DNA of 64,000 nt from Janibacter corallicola NBRC 107790 (GCF_001570965.1 NZ_BCSR01000008.1:33064-97063); one strand, 5' to 3'. Counted from the first letter of the stretch, positions 9,039-18,781 are shown. Program-made: numbers and translations. Notes: generated from the letters alone by a model not told the origin.

Positions 9039-9065
9039 GTGACCTCCTGCAATCGCTGCTCCTGG

Positions 9066-9114
9066 CGAAGGGGGCGAATCCCCCTCACCCACAACGGTAG
9101 CCGCCGAAACGGCT
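9066..9114. promoter_or_regulatory. Inverted repeats in the glpD-glpK divergent control region
   Basis: Two inverted repeats occupy the 100-bp gap: GGGGG-cgaat-CCCCC (9070-9084), overlapping a CGAAGGGGG copy at 9066, and AGCCG-ccgaaa-CGGCT (9099-9114). Either could be an operator for shared glycerol regulation; no regulator gene is adjacent. Confidence 0.35.
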
Positions 9115-9138
9115 CCACCACCCGGGGAACCTGAGACG

Positions 9139-10680
9139 ATGTCGGGCATGAGCGCCTCGAGGACCTATGTGCTGGCCATAGACCAGGGAACGACGAGCAC
9201 CCGCGCCGTCGTCTTCGACCGCGCCGGCAAGCCGGTCGCCAGCGACCAGATCGAGCACGAGCAGATCTTCCCGCGAGCCGGCTGGGTGGAGCACGACGCC
9301 CTGGAGATCTGGGAGAACGCCCGCCGCGTCATCGGCGGCGCCCTGAGCAGGGCGAACCTGAACAGCCGGCACATCGAGGCCGTCGGCATCACGAACCAGC
9401 GCGAGACCACGGTCGTGTGGGAGAAGGCGACCGGCCAGCCGATCCACCACGCCGTCGTCTGGCAGGACACCCGCACCCAGGCGTTCGTCGACGAGCTGGC
9501 CGAGGACGGCGGCGTCGAGCGCTTCAAGGACGTCTGCGGGCTACCGCTCGCGACCTACTTCGCCGGGCCGAAGATCGCCTGGATCCTCGACCACGTCGAA
9601 GGGGCCCGCGAGCGCGCCGAGGCCGGCGAGCTCCTGGCCGGGACGATGGACACCTGGCTGCTGTGGAATCTCACCGGCGGCGGTGAGAACGACGGCGTGC
9701 ACGTAACCGACGTCACGAATGCCTCGCGCACCATGCTCATGGACCTGCGCACCCTGGACTGGGACGACTCGGTCTGCGAGGCCATCGGCGTGCCGAGGCA
9801 GCTGCTCCCGCAGATCCGTTCCTCCTCCGAGGTCTACGGTCGGTGCCAGCCCGGCGTCCTCAGCGGGACGCCCGTCGCCGGGATCCTCGGGGACCAGCAC
9901 GCGGCGACCTTCGGCCAGGCGTGCCTGACGCCCGGCAGCGTGAAGAACACCTACGGAACCGGCAACTTCATGCTGCTCAACACCGGCACCGAGATCGTCA
10001 CGAGCGACAACGGTCTGCTCACCACGGTCTGCTACAAGCTCGGCGAGCAGGACGCCGTATACGCGCTCGAGGGCTCCATCGCGGTCACCGGCTCGCTCGT
10101 GCAGTGGGTCCGGGACAACCTCGGCCTCATCCGCTCGGCCCCGGAGATCGAGGACCTCGCGGCCACGGTCGAGGACAACGGCGGGGTCTACTTCGTGCCC
10201 GCCTTCTCCGGTCTCTTCGCCCCGCACTGGCGCCCGGACGCCCGCGGCGCGATCCTCGGGCTGACCCGCTTCGCGAACAAGGGGCACCTGGCGCGCGCGG
10301 TGCTGGAGTCGACCGCGTACCAGACCCGGGACGTTCTCGAGGCGATGCAGGCCGACGCCGAGCGGGCCGGCGGCCGGCTCACCGAGCTCAAGGTCGACGG
10401 CGGCATGGTCGCCAACGAGACGCTCATGCAGTTCCAGGCCGACCTCCTCGGGGTCGACGTCGTGCGCCCGAAGGTCGTCGAGACGACCGTCCTCGGGGCC
10501 GCCTACGCCGCTGGCCTGGCCGTGGGCTACTGGGAGTCCACCGACGAGATCGTCGACAACTGGGGCGAGGACACCCGCTGGAGCCCACAGCTGGACTCCG
10601 ACGAGGTCGACCGGCTGCACCGCAACTGGACCAAGGCGATCAGCAAGTCCCTGGACTGGGTCGACGAGGACGTGGACTGA
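9139..10680 (+). CDS. glpK: Glycerol kinase
   Basis: A 513-aa FGGY-family kinase (510 aa if the second ATG at 9148 is used) that phosphorylates glycerol with ATP. The N-terminal phosphate motif [13 protein letters not shown], the substrate residues RETT and WQDTRT, and the C-terminal [11 protein letters not shown] signature are all present. Length is normal for GlpK. With divergent glpD it makes glycerol catabolism to dihydroxyacetone phosphate. Neither possible start has a strong ribosome-binding site. Confidence 0.95.
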   Translation: MSGMSASRTYVLAIDQGTTSTRAVVFDRAGKPVASDQIEHEQIFPRAGWVEHDALEIWENARRVIGGALSRANLNSRHIEAVGITNQRETTVVWEKATGQPIHHAVVWQDTRTQAFVDELAEDGGVERFKDVCGLPLATYFAGPKIAWILDHVEGARERAEAGELLAGTMDTWLLWNLTGGGENDGVHVTDVTNASRTMLMDLRTLDWDDSVCEAIGVPRQLLPQIRSSSEVYGRCQPGVLSGTPVAGILGDQHAATFGQACLTPGSVKNTYGTGNFMLLNTGTEIVTSDNGLLTTVCYKLGEQDAVYALEGSIAVTGSLVQWVRDNLGLIRSAPEIEDLAATVEDNGGVYFVPAFSGLFAPHWRPDARGAILGLTRFANKGHLARAVLESTAYQTRDVLEAMQADAERAGGRLTELKVDGGMVANETLMQFQADLLGVDVVRPKVVETTVLGAAYAAGLAVGYWESTDEIVDNWGEDTRWSPQLDSDEVDRLHRNWTKAISKSLDWVDEDVD

Positions 10681-10692
10681 GGAAGCCCCAGG

Positions 10693-12141
10693 TCACGCAG
10701 CCAGGAGCCCCTCGTAGTAGATCTCCAGTGGCGACCACGACCGGCACGTCGACGTGCGGCCGTGTCCGAGCAGTGGCGCGGCCACGGAGGTGAATTCGGA
10801 CCCGGTGGGTGTCGTCAGCCGCACGGTGTGGGGTCCGCCGCCGGGATCGAGTCCGGTCGCAATGACCTCGGCTTGCCAGCCGGGTTCCTCCTTGACGAGG
10901 TTGTGTCGCTGGCAGCTACCCATGGCGTTGGCCGCCGAGGTGGCGCCGCCGCGGGCGGCGGGGGTGACGTGGTCGACCTGCCGTGCGGGTGCGTCGCACC
11001 ACGGCACCCGACAGGTCGCGTCCCGCAGGCCGATCAGCTGGCGCAGCACCCCGCTGAAGAGTCGCCGTTGTGAGTCCATCGCCACCAGGTCGCGCCCACC
11101 CGGGGCGGTCCACAGTCGGCGCAGCCAGGTCCGGGTGTCGGTGTCGCACAGGCGCAGCAGGTGCTCGCGGGCCATGTCGGCGGGCACGGCGCCCCAGCCG
11201 GGGATCTCGACCGCGCAGCCGCCGTCCCGTCCGTCTGGGCCGCCGAAGGCTGCGGGGATGATCGCGTCCTCGCTCATCACCAGCCCGACCTCGACCGGCT
11301 GCACCTGCCCCGTGTCACGACCGGACAGACGCTCCAGCGCGGTGTCGGCCAGCCACTGGCCCCGGCCCCGCTCGTCCGCGGCCCGGGCCGCGTCGACCTC
11401 CGGGTCACCGGTGGCGACGTAGCGGGCCTCCTCCGCTGCGGTCAGGGCCGCGTAGGCACCGACGACATCGGCCAGCGGCCCCAAGATGCTGAGCCGCGCC
11501 ATCCCGTCCGGCGCCGGGCGCACCCCGACATGACGCGACGCGGCGGCCCGTCGGCGGCGCTCGACGATCGCCTCCTGATCGAGGTCGATGGCCACCCGCT
11601 GCGCTGCCGCCGTCAGCGCACGGTCACCCAGCGTGCTCAGGTCCGGCGCGAGCCGGCGGTCGGCCTCGAGACGGTCTGCCGGCGACAGGCAGGCCGTCTC
11701 CCGCACGACGATCAAAGACCGCGCCTCGCTGATCTCGCCAGCGGTCAACGCGGCCATCGTCAACGGCAGGTCGTGCACGAGAGCCTTGGCCGCACCCACA
11801 TGACGGTCGGCCTGCCACGGCGAGCACCGGCGGGACAGCGCCACCTCGGCACGAGTCGCGCTGCGCCGGCACGAGGCCTCGCGCCGGGAGATCTCCTCCC
11901 GCGCGGCAGCCTCCTGCGTGAGCTCGTCCCGGTCCTCGACGAACCGCGCCGTGGCGCGCGCCTGCACCGCGGCCGCCGCCCCCTTCGTGGCCTCCAGCGT
12001 GGTGATCACCTGCATCAGGTCCGCCTCCGAGAGCCCATCCACGGATGCCGCCCCCAAGGCCGCGAGGACGTCGTCGAGCACGTCCGGCAGCACGGCGGCA
12101 CCCTGGACCTCGGGTGCTCCTGCCGCGCTCTGCTCGATCAT
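10693..12141 (-). CDS. DUF222 / HNH endonuclease-domain protein (13E12-repeat type), SOS-controlled
   Basis: A 482-aa protein with an N-terminal DUF222 helical region and a C-terminal HNH nuclease motif (VDHVTPAARGG, then N and CQRHN). These 13E12-repeat proteins are numerous in actinobacteria; their role is not settled. Mycobacterial relatives are known members of the LexA regulon, and this gene has a perfect SOS box 27 bp upstream. The ATG at 12141 is chosen because AAGGAGG lies 6 nt before it; the upstream in-frame ATG at 12165 overlaps the SOS palindrome. Expression on DNA damage is the natural inference. Confidence 0.85.
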   Translation of the reverse strand: MIEQSAAGAPEVQGAAVLPDVLDDVLAALGAASVDGLSEADLMQVITTLEATKGAAAAVQARATARFVEDRDELTQEAAAREEISRREASCRRSATRAEVALSRRCSPWQADRHVGAAKALVHDLPLTMAALTAGEISEARSLIVVRETACLSPADRLEADRRLAPDLSTLGDRALTAAAQRVAIDLDQEAIVERRRRAAASRHVGVRPAPDGMARLSILGPLADVVGAYAALTAAEEARYVATGDPEVDAARAADERGRGQWLADTALERLSGRDTGQVQPVEVGLVMSEDAIIPAAFGGPDGRDGGCAVEIPGWGAVPADMAREHLLRLCDTDTRTWLRRLWTAPGGRDLVAMDSQRRLFSGVLRQLIGLRDATCRVPWCDAPARQVDHVTPAARGGATSAANAMGSCQRHNLVKEEPGWQAEVIATGLDPGGGPHTVRLTTPTGSEFTSVAAPLLGHGRTSTCRSWSPLEIYYEGLLAA

Positions 12142-12167
12142 CGCGTCCTCCTTGACTCCCACCATTA

Positions 12168-12183
12168 TCGAACATATGTTCGA
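12168..12183. promoter_or_regulatory. Perfect LexA/SOS box between the HNH gene and a methyltransferase gene
   Basis: TCGAAC-ATAT-GTTCGA matches the actinobacterial SOS box (TCGAAC-N4-GTTCGA) at every fixed position. It is the core of a longer perfect 24-bp palindrome, 12164-12187, with half-site ATTATCGAACAT. It lies 27 bp from the HNH start on one side and about 50 bp from the methyltransferase start on the other. Confidence 0.85.
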
Positions 12184-12220
12184 TAATGTCAAGATCTGCC
12201 GTGGACCTGATGTGGCCCTC

Positions 12221-12226
12221 TAGAGT
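12221..12226 (+). promoter_or_regulatory. -10 element for the leaderless methyltransferase gene
   Basis: TAGAGT is followed by 6 nt and the GTG at 12233, with no ribosome-binding site. The SOS box lies 38 bp upstream of this element, near enough for LexA to matter on both sides. Confidence 0.45.
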
Positions 12227-12232
12227 TCCCCC

Positions 12233-12844
12233 GTGACCGACCCGACCGAGCACTACTTCACCGACAACCCCGCTGCGAGCGAGGCCGAACGGCGCGAGCT
12301 GCGCACGACACTCGCCGGACGCGACGTGACGGTGACGACCGCAGGGGGCGTCTTCTCCCCCGGCGGCGCGGACAAGGCGACGTCGATCCTGCTCGACGTC
12401 GTGCCGGAGCCGCCGGCCGAGGGGGACCTGCTGGACCTCGGATGCGGCTGGGGGCCGATCGCGCTCACCCTCGCGATGCGCTCCCCCGCAGCGACCGTGT
12501 GGGCGGTCGACGTCACCGAGCGGGCGCTGGACCTCACCCGGCGCAACGCCGCCGCCCTGGGACTGGACAACGTGCGCGCCGTCCGGCCGGAGGAGGTGCC
12601 GGAGGAGACCCCCTTCGCCGCGATCTGGTCCAACCCGCCGATCCGGGTGGGCAAGGCGGTCGTCCACGACATCATGCGCACCTGGCTCCCCCGGCTGGCG
12701 AAGGGGGCCGATGCCCACCTCGTCGTCGGCAAGAACCTCGGCGCCGACACCCTCGCCGCATGGATCACCGCCGAGCTGGACCTGCCCGTCGTGCGGGTGG
12801 CCTCGCGCAAGGGCTTCCGCATCCTGCGCGTCGAGCGCCCCTGA
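12233..12844 (+). CDS. Class I SAM methyltransferase, RsmC/MTS type
   Basis: A 203-aa methyltransferase with the SAM motif DLGCGWG (68-74) and the SNPPI catalytic motif (133-137; NPPY/F in most relatives). The sequence matches the small-methyltransferase (MTS) domain of RsmC, which makes N2-methylguanine at 16S rRNA G1207; bacterial two-domain RsmC is about 340 aa, and actinobacterial single-domain forms are about this size. RNA base methylation is the family-level role; the exact target is inference. It is divergent from the SOS-controlled HNH gene and converges on the IclR gene. Confidence 0.75.
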   Translation: MTDPTEHYFTDNPAASEAERRELRTTLAGRDVTVTTAGGVFSPGGADKATSILLDVVPEPPAEGDLLDLGCGWGPIALTLAMRSPAATVWAVDVTERALDLTRRNAAALGLDNVRAVRPEEVPEETPFAAIWSNPPIRVGKAVVHDIMRTWLPRLAKGADAHLVVGKNLGADTLAAWITAELDLPVVRVASRKGFRILRVERP

Positions 12845-12847
12845 GCC

Positions 12848-13606
12848 TCAACGGCGCCCGGCCCGCAGCCGGGTGCTCGCCGCGTGGGCCAGTCGCCGCA
12901 GCGCGTGCTCGTGAGTGGTGGGCTCGAAGACCCGGGTCGGCCCCGACACCGACAGCGCCGCGACCGCCCGTCCCCCGGGCCCGGTGACCGCCGCCGCCAT
13001 GCAGGTCAGCCCGGGCTGGATCTCCTCCCGGTCGTGGGCCACCCCGGTGCGCCGGATCTCCTCCAGCTCCGCCCGCAGCCGCTCCGGGTCGGTGATCGTC
13101 CTCGGGGTCCAGCGGGGCAGCGGACCGGCGAGGACCCGTTCGGCCAGCTCGTGGTCGTGGGCCAGCAGCGCCTTGCCCACCCCGGTGCAGAAGGCGGGTG
13201 CGCGGCCTCCGATGCGCGAGGGTGCCGGCGCCGCCTGCGGGCCGTGCAGCTTGTTGAGGTAGACGACCTGGGGGCCGTCGATCATCGCCATGTGCACGGT
13301 GTGCTTCGTCGCGGTGTAGAGCTCGATGAGCCACGGCGTGAGCAGCTCACGGACGCGCTCGGTGCCGGCATCCCCGGCGATGTCGGTCATGCCGTGGATG
13401 AGCGGCCCCAGCCGGTAGGAGGTTCCGGCGCGCTCGACGGCGCCGGTCTCTTCGAGGGCCGCGAGCAGGCGGAAGGTCGTCGACTTGCTCAGGTCGGCCC
13501 GGCGGGCCAGCTCGCTGACGCCGAGACCGGTCCCGGCGTCCTTGCCGAAGGCACCGAGCACGGCGACGGCCTTGGCCACGGAGGAACGGGGGTCGCGCTC
13601 GGTCAC
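12848..13606 (-). CDS. IclR-family transcriptional regulator
   Basis: A 252-aa IclR regulator: winged HTH at residues about 9-65 (SVAKAVAVLGAF to TTFRLLAALEE) and a C-terminal effector domain with the HTVHMAMIDG and GVGKALLA motifs. IclR proteins frequently control aromatic or short-chain acid catabolism. The GTG at 13606 is divergent from the aldehyde dehydrogenase gene (133 bp between starts), so it probably controls that operon, responding to a pathway intermediate. A CCCCCTTCG copy lies in the gap at 13639. Confidence 0.85.
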   Translation of the reverse strand: MTERDPRSSVAKAVAVLGAFGKDAGTGLGVSELARRADLSKSTTFRLLAALEETGAVERAGTSYRLGPLIHGMTDIAGDAGTERVRELLTPWLIELYTATKHTVHMAMIDGPQVVYLNKLHGPQAAPAPSRIGGRAPAFCTGVGKALLAHDHELAERVLAGPLPRWTPRTITDPERLRAELEEIRRTGVAHDREEIQPGLTCMAAAVTGPGGRAVAALSVSGPTRVFEPTTHEHALRRLAHAASTRLRAGRR

Positions 13607-13739
13607 GGACCCATCCTGACCGCTGCGGTGGGCTTCGACCCCCTTCGTGCCGTACAGCGGAACGCTGACGTGGCGCACCCGTCCCCTCCCACAGGATGCT
13701 GGGAACAGCTCACCGCCCCACCCGAGGCAAGGACGAAGG

Positions 13740-14699
13740 ATGAAGAAGAAGGTAGCCATCATCGGCTCCGGCAACATCGGCACCGATCTGATGATCAAGG
13801 TCATCCGCACCTCCGAGGTGCTGGAGATGGCCGCGATGGTCGGGATCGACCCGGAGTCCGACGGCCTGCGCCGCGCCGCGGCCATGGGCGTCGCCACCAC
13901 CCACGAGGGCGTCGAGGGCCTGAAGGCCATGGACGTCTTCGAGGAGATCGAGATCGTCTTCGACGCCACCGCGGCCAAGGCCCACGAGGCAAACGCGCGC
14001 GCCCTGGAGGGCAGCGGCAAACGACTCGTCGACCTCACCCCTGCCGCCCTCGGCCCCTACGTCGTGCCGCCCGTCAACGGTGACCAGCACATCGCCGAGG
14101 GCGCTGACAACGTCAACATGGTCACCTGCGGTGGCCAGGCCACGATCCCGATGGTCGCCGCAGTCAATCGGGTCTCCCCCGTGCACTACGGCGAGATCGT
14201 CGCCTCCATCGCGAGCAAGTCCGCCGGCCCCGGCACCCGGGCCAACATCGACGAGTTCACCGAGACCACCTCCGCCGCCATCGAGAAGGTCGGCGGTGCC
14301 ACCCGCGGCAAGGCCATCATCATCCTCAACCCCGCCGAGCCGCCGCTCATCATGCGCGACACCGTGCTGTGCCTGACCGGCGACGTCGACCAGGACGCCG
14401 TCCGCCGGTCCGTCGAGGACATGGCAGAGCAGGTCCGCAGCTACGTGCCCGGCTACCGGCTCGTCCAGGACGTCCAGTTCACCCCCGTGACCGCCGACGA
14501 GGTGCGGACCCTCGTGGACGCGGACGTGGCGCCCACCACCAAGATCACGGTCTTCCTCGAGGTCGAGGGAGCCGCCCACTACCTGCCGGCCTACGCCGGC
14601 AACCTCGACATCATGACCTCCGCGGCACTGCGGACCGCCGAGCAGATGACCGCCGGCGCCCCGGAGCTGGCCGCGGCCACGACGGAGGCAGCCCGATGA
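13740..14699 (+). CDS. Acetaldehyde dehydrogenase (acetylating), meta-cleavage pathway
   Basis: A 319-aa CoA-acylating acetaldehyde/propanal dehydrogenase of the DmpF/BphJ/MhpF/HsaG family. The Rossmann motif [11 protein letters not shown] (8-18) and catalytic Cys130 in TCGGQATIP are present. It converts acetaldehyde, NAD+ and CoA to acetyl-CoA and works as a channelled complex with the aldolase encoded next, whose ATG overlaps this stop by 4 bp. GAAGGA precedes the ATG. The usual third partner, 2-hydroxypenta-2,4-dienoate hydratase, is not beside it. Confidence 0.92.
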   Translation: MKKKVAIIGSGNIGTDLMIKVIRTSEVLEMAAMVGIDPESDGLRRAAAMGVATTHEGVEGLKAMDVFEEIEIVFDATAAKAHEANARALEGSGKRLVDLTPAALGPYVVPPVNGDQHIAEGADNVNMVTCGGQATIPMVAAVNRVSPVHYGEIVASIASKSAGPGTRANIDEFTETTSAAIEKVGGATRGKAIIILNPAEPPLIMRDTVLCLTGDVDQDAVRRSVEDMAEQVRSYVPGYRLVQDVQFTPVTADEVRTLVDADVAPTTKITVFLEVEGAAHYLPAYAGNLDIMTSAALRTAEQMTAGAPELAAATTEAAR

Positions 14700-15733
14700 G
14701 CACCACGACCACCACGCCCACGAAGCTCTACATCCAGGACGTCACGCTGCGCGACGGCATGCACGCCGTGCGCCACCGGATGTCCCCCGAGGACGTCGGT
14801 CGTATCGTCGGTGCGCTCGACGCCGCCGGCGTCGACGCCATCGAGGTGGCCCACGGTGACGGCCTCGCCGGCGCGAGCCTGACCTACGGCCCCGGCAGCA
14901 ACACCGACTGGGAGTGGATCGAGGCGGCGGCGCAGAACATCTCCAGTGCCGTCCTGACCACCCTGATCCTCCCCGGTGTCGGCACCATCGAGGAGCTCAA
15001 GGAGGCCTACTCCCGCGGAGTCCGCTCGGTGCGCGTCGCCACGCACTGCACCGAGGCCGACGTGGCCAAGCAGCACATCGAGGCCGCCCGCGAGCTCGGG
15101 ATGGACGTCTCCGGCTTCCTCATGCTCAGCCACATGGCAGAGCCGAAGGAGCTGGCCGAGCAGGCCAAGCTCATGGAGGGCTACGGGGCGCACTGCGTCT
15201 ACGTCACCGACTCCGGCGGCCGGCTGACGATGAACGACCTGCGCGACCGGCTGCGCGCGTACAAGGACGTGCTCGACTCCGGGACCCAGCTGGGCATCCA
15301 CGCCCACGAGAACCTCTCGTTGTCGGTGGCCAACTCGGTCATCGCCGTCGAGGAGGGCGTCACCCGCGTGGACGCCTCGCTCGCCGGTCAGGGCGCCGGG
15401 GCGGGCAATGCCCCGATCGAGCCCTTCGTCGCCGTCGCCGACCTGCAGGGCTGGGAGCACGGCTGCGACCTCTTCAAGCTCCAGGACGCGGCCGACGACA
15501 TCGTCCGCCCGCTGCAGGACCGCCCGATCCGGGTGGACCGGGAGACCCTCACCCTCGGGTACGCGGGGGTCTACTCCAGCTTCCTGCGGCACGCCGAGGA
15601 TGCCTCGAAGAACTACGGCGTCGACGTGCGCGACATCCTCATGGAGGTCGGCCGTCGCAAGCTCGTCGGCGGCCAGGAGGACCTCATCGTCGACATCGCC
15701 CTCGGGCTGCGGGACGGCGCCAAGGCCTCCTGA
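14696..15733 (+). CDS. dmpG: 4-hydroxy-2-oxovalerate aldolase
   Basis: A 345-aa DmpG/MhpE/HsaF-type aldolase of the HMG-CoA-lyase-like TIM-barrel family, which splits 4-hydroxy-2-oxovalerate into pyruvate and acetaldehyde. The N-terminal substrate/metal segment [11 protein letters not shown] (Arg19, Asp20, His23) and the metal-binding His202-Ala-His204 are visible, and the C-terminal communication domain is complete. It is coupled (ATGA) to the dehydrogenase that consumes its toxic acetaldehyde. Substrates would come from catechol, biphenyl or steroid ring cleavage encoded elsewhere. Confidence 0.92.
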   Translation: MSTTTTTPTKLYIQDVTLRDGMHAVRHRMSPEDVGRIVGALDAAGVDAIEVAHGDGLAGASLTYGPGSNTDWEWIEAAAQNISSAVLTTLILPGVGTIEELKEAYSRGVRSVRVATHCTEADVAKQHIEAARELGMDVSGFLMLSHMAEPKELAEQAKLMEGYGAHCVYVTDSGGRLTMNDLRDRLRAYKDVLDSGTQLGIHAHENLSLSVANSVIAVEEGVTRVDASLAGQGAGAGNAPIEPFVAVADLQGWEHGCDLFKLQDAADDIVRPLQDRPIRVDRETLTLGYAGVYSSFLRHAEDASKNYGVDVRDILMEVGRRKLVGGQEDLIVDIALGLRDGAKAS

Positions 15734-15743
15734 GCCGGCTCCT

Positions 15744-16613
15744 TCAGAGGAGCTCGGTGGTCCCGTCGGCGACGAGGACGGCGGGACCACCGAGCTCGAC
15801 CTCGCGGCCGACCAGCAGTCGCACCTGCAGGCTGCCGCCGGGGACGTCGACGCGGGCGGCCCCGGTCCTGTCGGCCGCCCCCGACCAGAAGGCCACGCCG
15901 ATCGCGGCCGCGCAGACGCCGGTACCGCAGGAGCGGGTCTCCCCCACGCCGCGCTCGTGGACGCGCATCCGCACGTGGCCCGGCCCGACGACGCGGACGA
16001 ACTCGACATTGCTGCCCTCGGGGGGCGTCGGCTTGACCGCGGGGGCCCGGGTGAGGTCCAGCCCTGCGAGCGAGACGTTCGGCGGGAGCGCGACGACGGT
16101 GTGCGGGTTGCCCAGGTCGAGGGAGAGCGCGGAGAAGGGTTCGGGGACCTTCTCCTCCTCCTCGACGTGCACGAGGGCGTCGAAGCCTTCGGCCTCGGCC
16201 TTCGCCTCGTCACGGAAGGACCAGGTGCCCATGTGCGTGATCACCTGCTCGCCCTCGAAGCGGACCCGGCGCACGCCGGCCCGCGTCGCGAGGGCGAACT
16301 CCTCCCCGACGAGTCCCTCGCGCCGCAGCCACGTCGCGATGACGCGGGTCCCGTTGCCGCACATCTGCGCCAAGGACCCGTCGGCATTGCGGTAGTCCAT
16401 GAACCACTCGGCCTCGCCGGCCTGCGCGCGCACGGACTCCTCCTCGGAGGCACTCGTCGGCACGATGCGGATCACGCCGTCACCGCCGATGCCCGCGTGC
16501 CGGTCGGCGAGCAGCGCCACCTGGCTCGCGGTCAGGTCCAGCCGCGCGTCGAGGTCGGGCACGAGGACGAAGTCGTTCTCGGTGCCGTGCCCCTTGGTGA
16601 AGGTCAGGCTCAT
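15744..16613 (-). CDS. dapF: Diaminopimelate epimerase
   Basis: A 289-aa epimerase converting LL- to meso-diaminopimelate for peptidoglycan and lysine. The two catalytic cysteines are visible as Cys85 (MCGNG) and Cys229 (SCGTG). The length is normal. Its ATG overlaps the miaA stop by 4 bp, so it is the last gene of the def-miaA-dapF unit. Compared with other actinobacteria, hflX, the usual next gene, has been displaced. Confidence 0.95.
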   Translation of the reverse strand: MSLTFTKGHGTENDFVLVPDLDARLDLTASQVALLADRHAGIGGDGVIRIVPTSASEEESVRAQAGEAEWFMDYRNADGSLAQMCGNGTRVIATWLRREGLVGEEFALATRAGVRRVRFEGEQVITHMGTWSFRDEAKAEAEGFDALVHVEEEEKVPEPFSALSLDLGNPHTVVALPPNVSLAGLDLTRAPAVKPTPPEGSNVEFVRVVGPGHVRMRVHERGVGETRSCGTGVCAAAIGVAFWSGAADRTGAARVDVPGGSLQVRLLVGREVELGGPAVLVADGTTELL

Positions 16614-17542
16614 GCGCCCCATTCTGCCGAACGGCGCGCGAGCGCCAACGCCGCCTCCGTCAGGTCCTCCCGACCTGCCTCCAGCCAGTGGACCCGGTGG
16701 TCCGGCCGCCACCAGGACTCCTGCCGGCGGGCGTAGCGGCGCGTGGCCCGTGCGGTCCGCTCGATGGCCTCCTCACGCCCGATCTCGCCGTCGAGCTGCG
16801 CGAGCGCCTGGGCGTATCCGATGGCCCGCGAGGCGGTCCGGCCCTCGCGCAGTCCCGCCCGGTCCAGCCGGGCCACCTCCTCGAGCAGGCCGGAGTCCCA
16901 CATCCGCCGGGCCCGGGCGTCGATGCGCGCGACCAGCACATCCCGGTCCTCCCGCAGACCGATGACGAGCGAAGGGCGCCGGTAGCGCTTCGTGGGCGCC
17001 GTCGCCGCGAAGGGCCGGCCGGTCAGCTCCACGACCTCGATGGCACGGATGATCCGGCGCAGGTTGTTCGGCTCGATGGCAGCCGCGGCCTCGGGGTCGA
17101 GCTCGCGCAGCCGGGCGCGCAGCCGGTCCGGGCCCCCCTCCTCCTGCGACTCCGCCTCGAGCCGGGCACGCACGTCCGGGTCCGTGGGCGGGATGTCGAG
17201 GTGGTCCAGCGCCGCGCGGACGTAGAGACCGGACCCGCCGACGAGCACCGGCACGCGGCCGCGGTCGATGAGGTCGGCGATGACCGTCTCGGCTCGCTCC
17301 TGGTAGTCCGCAAGGGCCGCCTCCTCAGTGACCTCGAGGACGTCGAGGAGGTGGTGGGGGATCCCCCTTCGCTCCTGCGGTGGCAGCTTGTTGGTGCCGA
17401 TGTCCATGCCGCGGTAGAGCTGCATGGCATCGGCCCCGACGACCTCGCCGCCGAGCGCTTCGGCGAGGGCGAGGGCCAGCTCGGACTTGCCGGTGGCGGT
17501 CGCGCCGACGACCGCGATGACCTGCGGCGGGCGCGGGGTCAC
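16610..17542 (-). CDS. miaA: tRNA dimethylallyltransferase
   Basis: A 310-aa MiaA that adds the dimethylallyl group to A37 of tRNAs reading UNN codons; miaB in this window carries out the following methylthiolation. P-loop GATATGKS (13-20) and the DAMQLYRGMDIGT substrate segment are present. The GTG start overlaps the def stop by 4 bp (GTGA) and the stop overlaps dapF, giving a tightly coupled three-gene unit. Confidence 0.95.
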   Translation of the reverse strand: MTPRPPQVIAVVGATATGKSELALALAEALGGEVVGADAMQLYRGMDIGTNKLPPQERRGIPHHLLDVLEVTEEAALADYQERAETVIADLIDRGRVPVLVGGSGLYVRAALDHLDIPPTDPDVRARLEAESQEEGGPDRLRARLRELDPEAAAAIEPNNLRRIIRAIEVVELTGRPFAATAPTKRYRRPSLVIGLREDRDVLVARIDARARRMWDSGLLEEVARLDRAGLREGRTASRAIGYAQALAQLDGEIGREEAIERTARATRRYARRQESWWRPDHRVHWLEAGREDLTEAALALARRSAEWGA

Positions 17543-18144
17543 GACGACGCGGGCTCCTCGGCGTCCTCGTCGTCGTGGCCGAAGGGGTCGGTGTCGGTGC
17601 CGGGCAGCCAGGTGTGGCCGGGCCCGTCCCAGCCCTCCTCCTTGATCACCTTCTTGGCCTTCTTCTTCCAGCGCTGGCCGAGCCGGTCGACGTAGAGGAA
17701 GCCGTTGAGGTGGTCGTACTCGTGCTGCATGCAGCGCGCGAACTCCCCGGTGGCCTCGAAGTTCAGCTCGTTGCCGTCCCAGTCGTACCCCGTGACCGTG
17801 GCGTGCTGGCCGCGGCGCAGCGGGAAGGAGTAGCCCGGGAAGGAGAGGCAGCCCTCGGACTCGTGCTCCCGGTCCGGCTCGCCGTCGGAGGGCTTGGAGG
17901 CCTTGACGAAGGGGTTGATGACGTGCCCCAGCTCAGGCACGCCGTCCTCGTTGGCCATGTGCCAGGTGAAGATCCGCAGCCCCACACCGATCTGCGGGGC
18001 GGCCAGCCCGACGCCCCGTGCGGCCTCCTGGGTCTCGTACATGTCCTCGATCAGCGTGCGCAGGTCCTGGTCGAACTCGGGGACCGGCTTCGCCCGCGTG
18101 TGCAGGACCGGCTCCCCCCAGATGGTGATCGGGTGGATGGTCAT
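17539..18144 (-). CDS. def: Peptide deformylase
   Basis: A 201-aa metal-dependent deformylase that removes the formyl group from nascent proteins. All three motifs are present: GVGLAAPQIG (44-53), EGCLSFPG with metal ligand Cys99, and QHEYDHLNG with His141, Glu142 and His145. The C-terminus carries an acidic extension after residue 170. The start at 18144 is chosen over an in-frame ATG three codons upstream because it fits family N-termini (MTIxPITIWGEPVL). Confidence 0.93.
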   Translation of the reverse strand: MTIHPITIWGEPVLHTRAKPVPEFDQDLRTLIEDMYETQEAARGVGLAAPQIGVGLRIFTWHMANEDGVPELGHVINPFVKASKPSDGEPDREHESEGCLSFPGYSFPLRRGQHATVTGYDWDGNELNFEATGEFARCMQHEYDHLNGFLYVDRLGQRWKKKAKKVIKEEGWDGPGHTWLPGTDTDPFGHDDEDAEEPASS

Positions 18145-18214
18145 GGGCGGCATCTTCTCATACCCGGCGCGGCCGGTTGCCCGGGTCCCGGCCCGCGCTC
18201 GGGGTGGAGGTGGC

Positions 18215-18781
18215 TCAGGCCTTGATGGCCGAGATCTCCATGTTGAGGGTGATCTTCTTCGAGACGAGGACGCCGCCGGTCTCGAGGCCGGCGTTCCAGG
18301 TCAGGCCCCAGTCCTCGCGGTCGACCGTGGTCACGGCGGTGAAGCCGGCGCGGACGTTGCCGAAGGGGTCCTGTGCGGTGCCGTCGTAGGTGGCCTGCAG
18401 GGTGACCTCCTTGGTGACGCCCTTGATGGTCAGGTCGCCGACGAGGTCGAAGTTGCCGCCGTCGACGTCCTGGACCCCCTTGGCGACGAAGGTGATCTCG
18501 GGGAACTGCTCGACATCGAAGAAGTCGGCGGACTTCAGGTGGCCGTCGCGGTCGGCGGAGCCGGTGTCCACGGAAGCGGTCCGCATCGTCGCGCTGACCT
18601 TCGAGTCGGTGAAGTTCTCGGCGACCTCGATGGTGCCCTCGAGGTCCCGGAGGTAGCCGCGGACCTTGGTGACCATCGCGTGGCGGGCGACGAAGCCGAC
18701 CTCGGTGTGGCTCGGGTCCAGCGAGTAGGTGCCGGCAGCGAGGTCCTGGAAGGTGCTCGTGGTCGTGTTCGTCTCGGTCAT
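18215..18781 (-). CDS. YceI-family lipid-binding protein
   Basis: A 188-aa YceI-fold protein, a lipocalin-like barrel that binds polyisoprenoid or other amphiphilic ligands. The pattern GTYSLDPSHTEVGFVARHAM at the N-terminus and LTIKGVTKEV later are typical. No signal peptide is seen, so it would be cytoplasmic, as in many actinobacterial copies. AGGAGA lies ahead of the ATG. The upstream TAGTT-N8-AACTA repeat overlaps the likely promoter, suggesting MarR-type repression; no MarR gene is adjacent. Confidence 0.85.
   Translation of the reverse strand: MTETNTTTSTFQDLAAGTYSLDPSHTEVGFVARHAMVTKVRGYLRDLEGTIEVAENFTDSKVSATMRTASVDTGSADRDGHLKSADFFDVEQFPEITFVAKGVQDVDGGNFDLVGDLTIKGVTKEVTLQATYDGTAQDPFGNVRAGFTAVTTVDREDWGLTWNAGLETGGVLVSKKITLNMEISAIKA

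Noticed and set aside
15733..15744. GAGCCGGCTC after the aldolase gene as a terminator
   Set aside because: The 10-bp palindrome has no loop and no extended stem, so it is not a credible hairpin.
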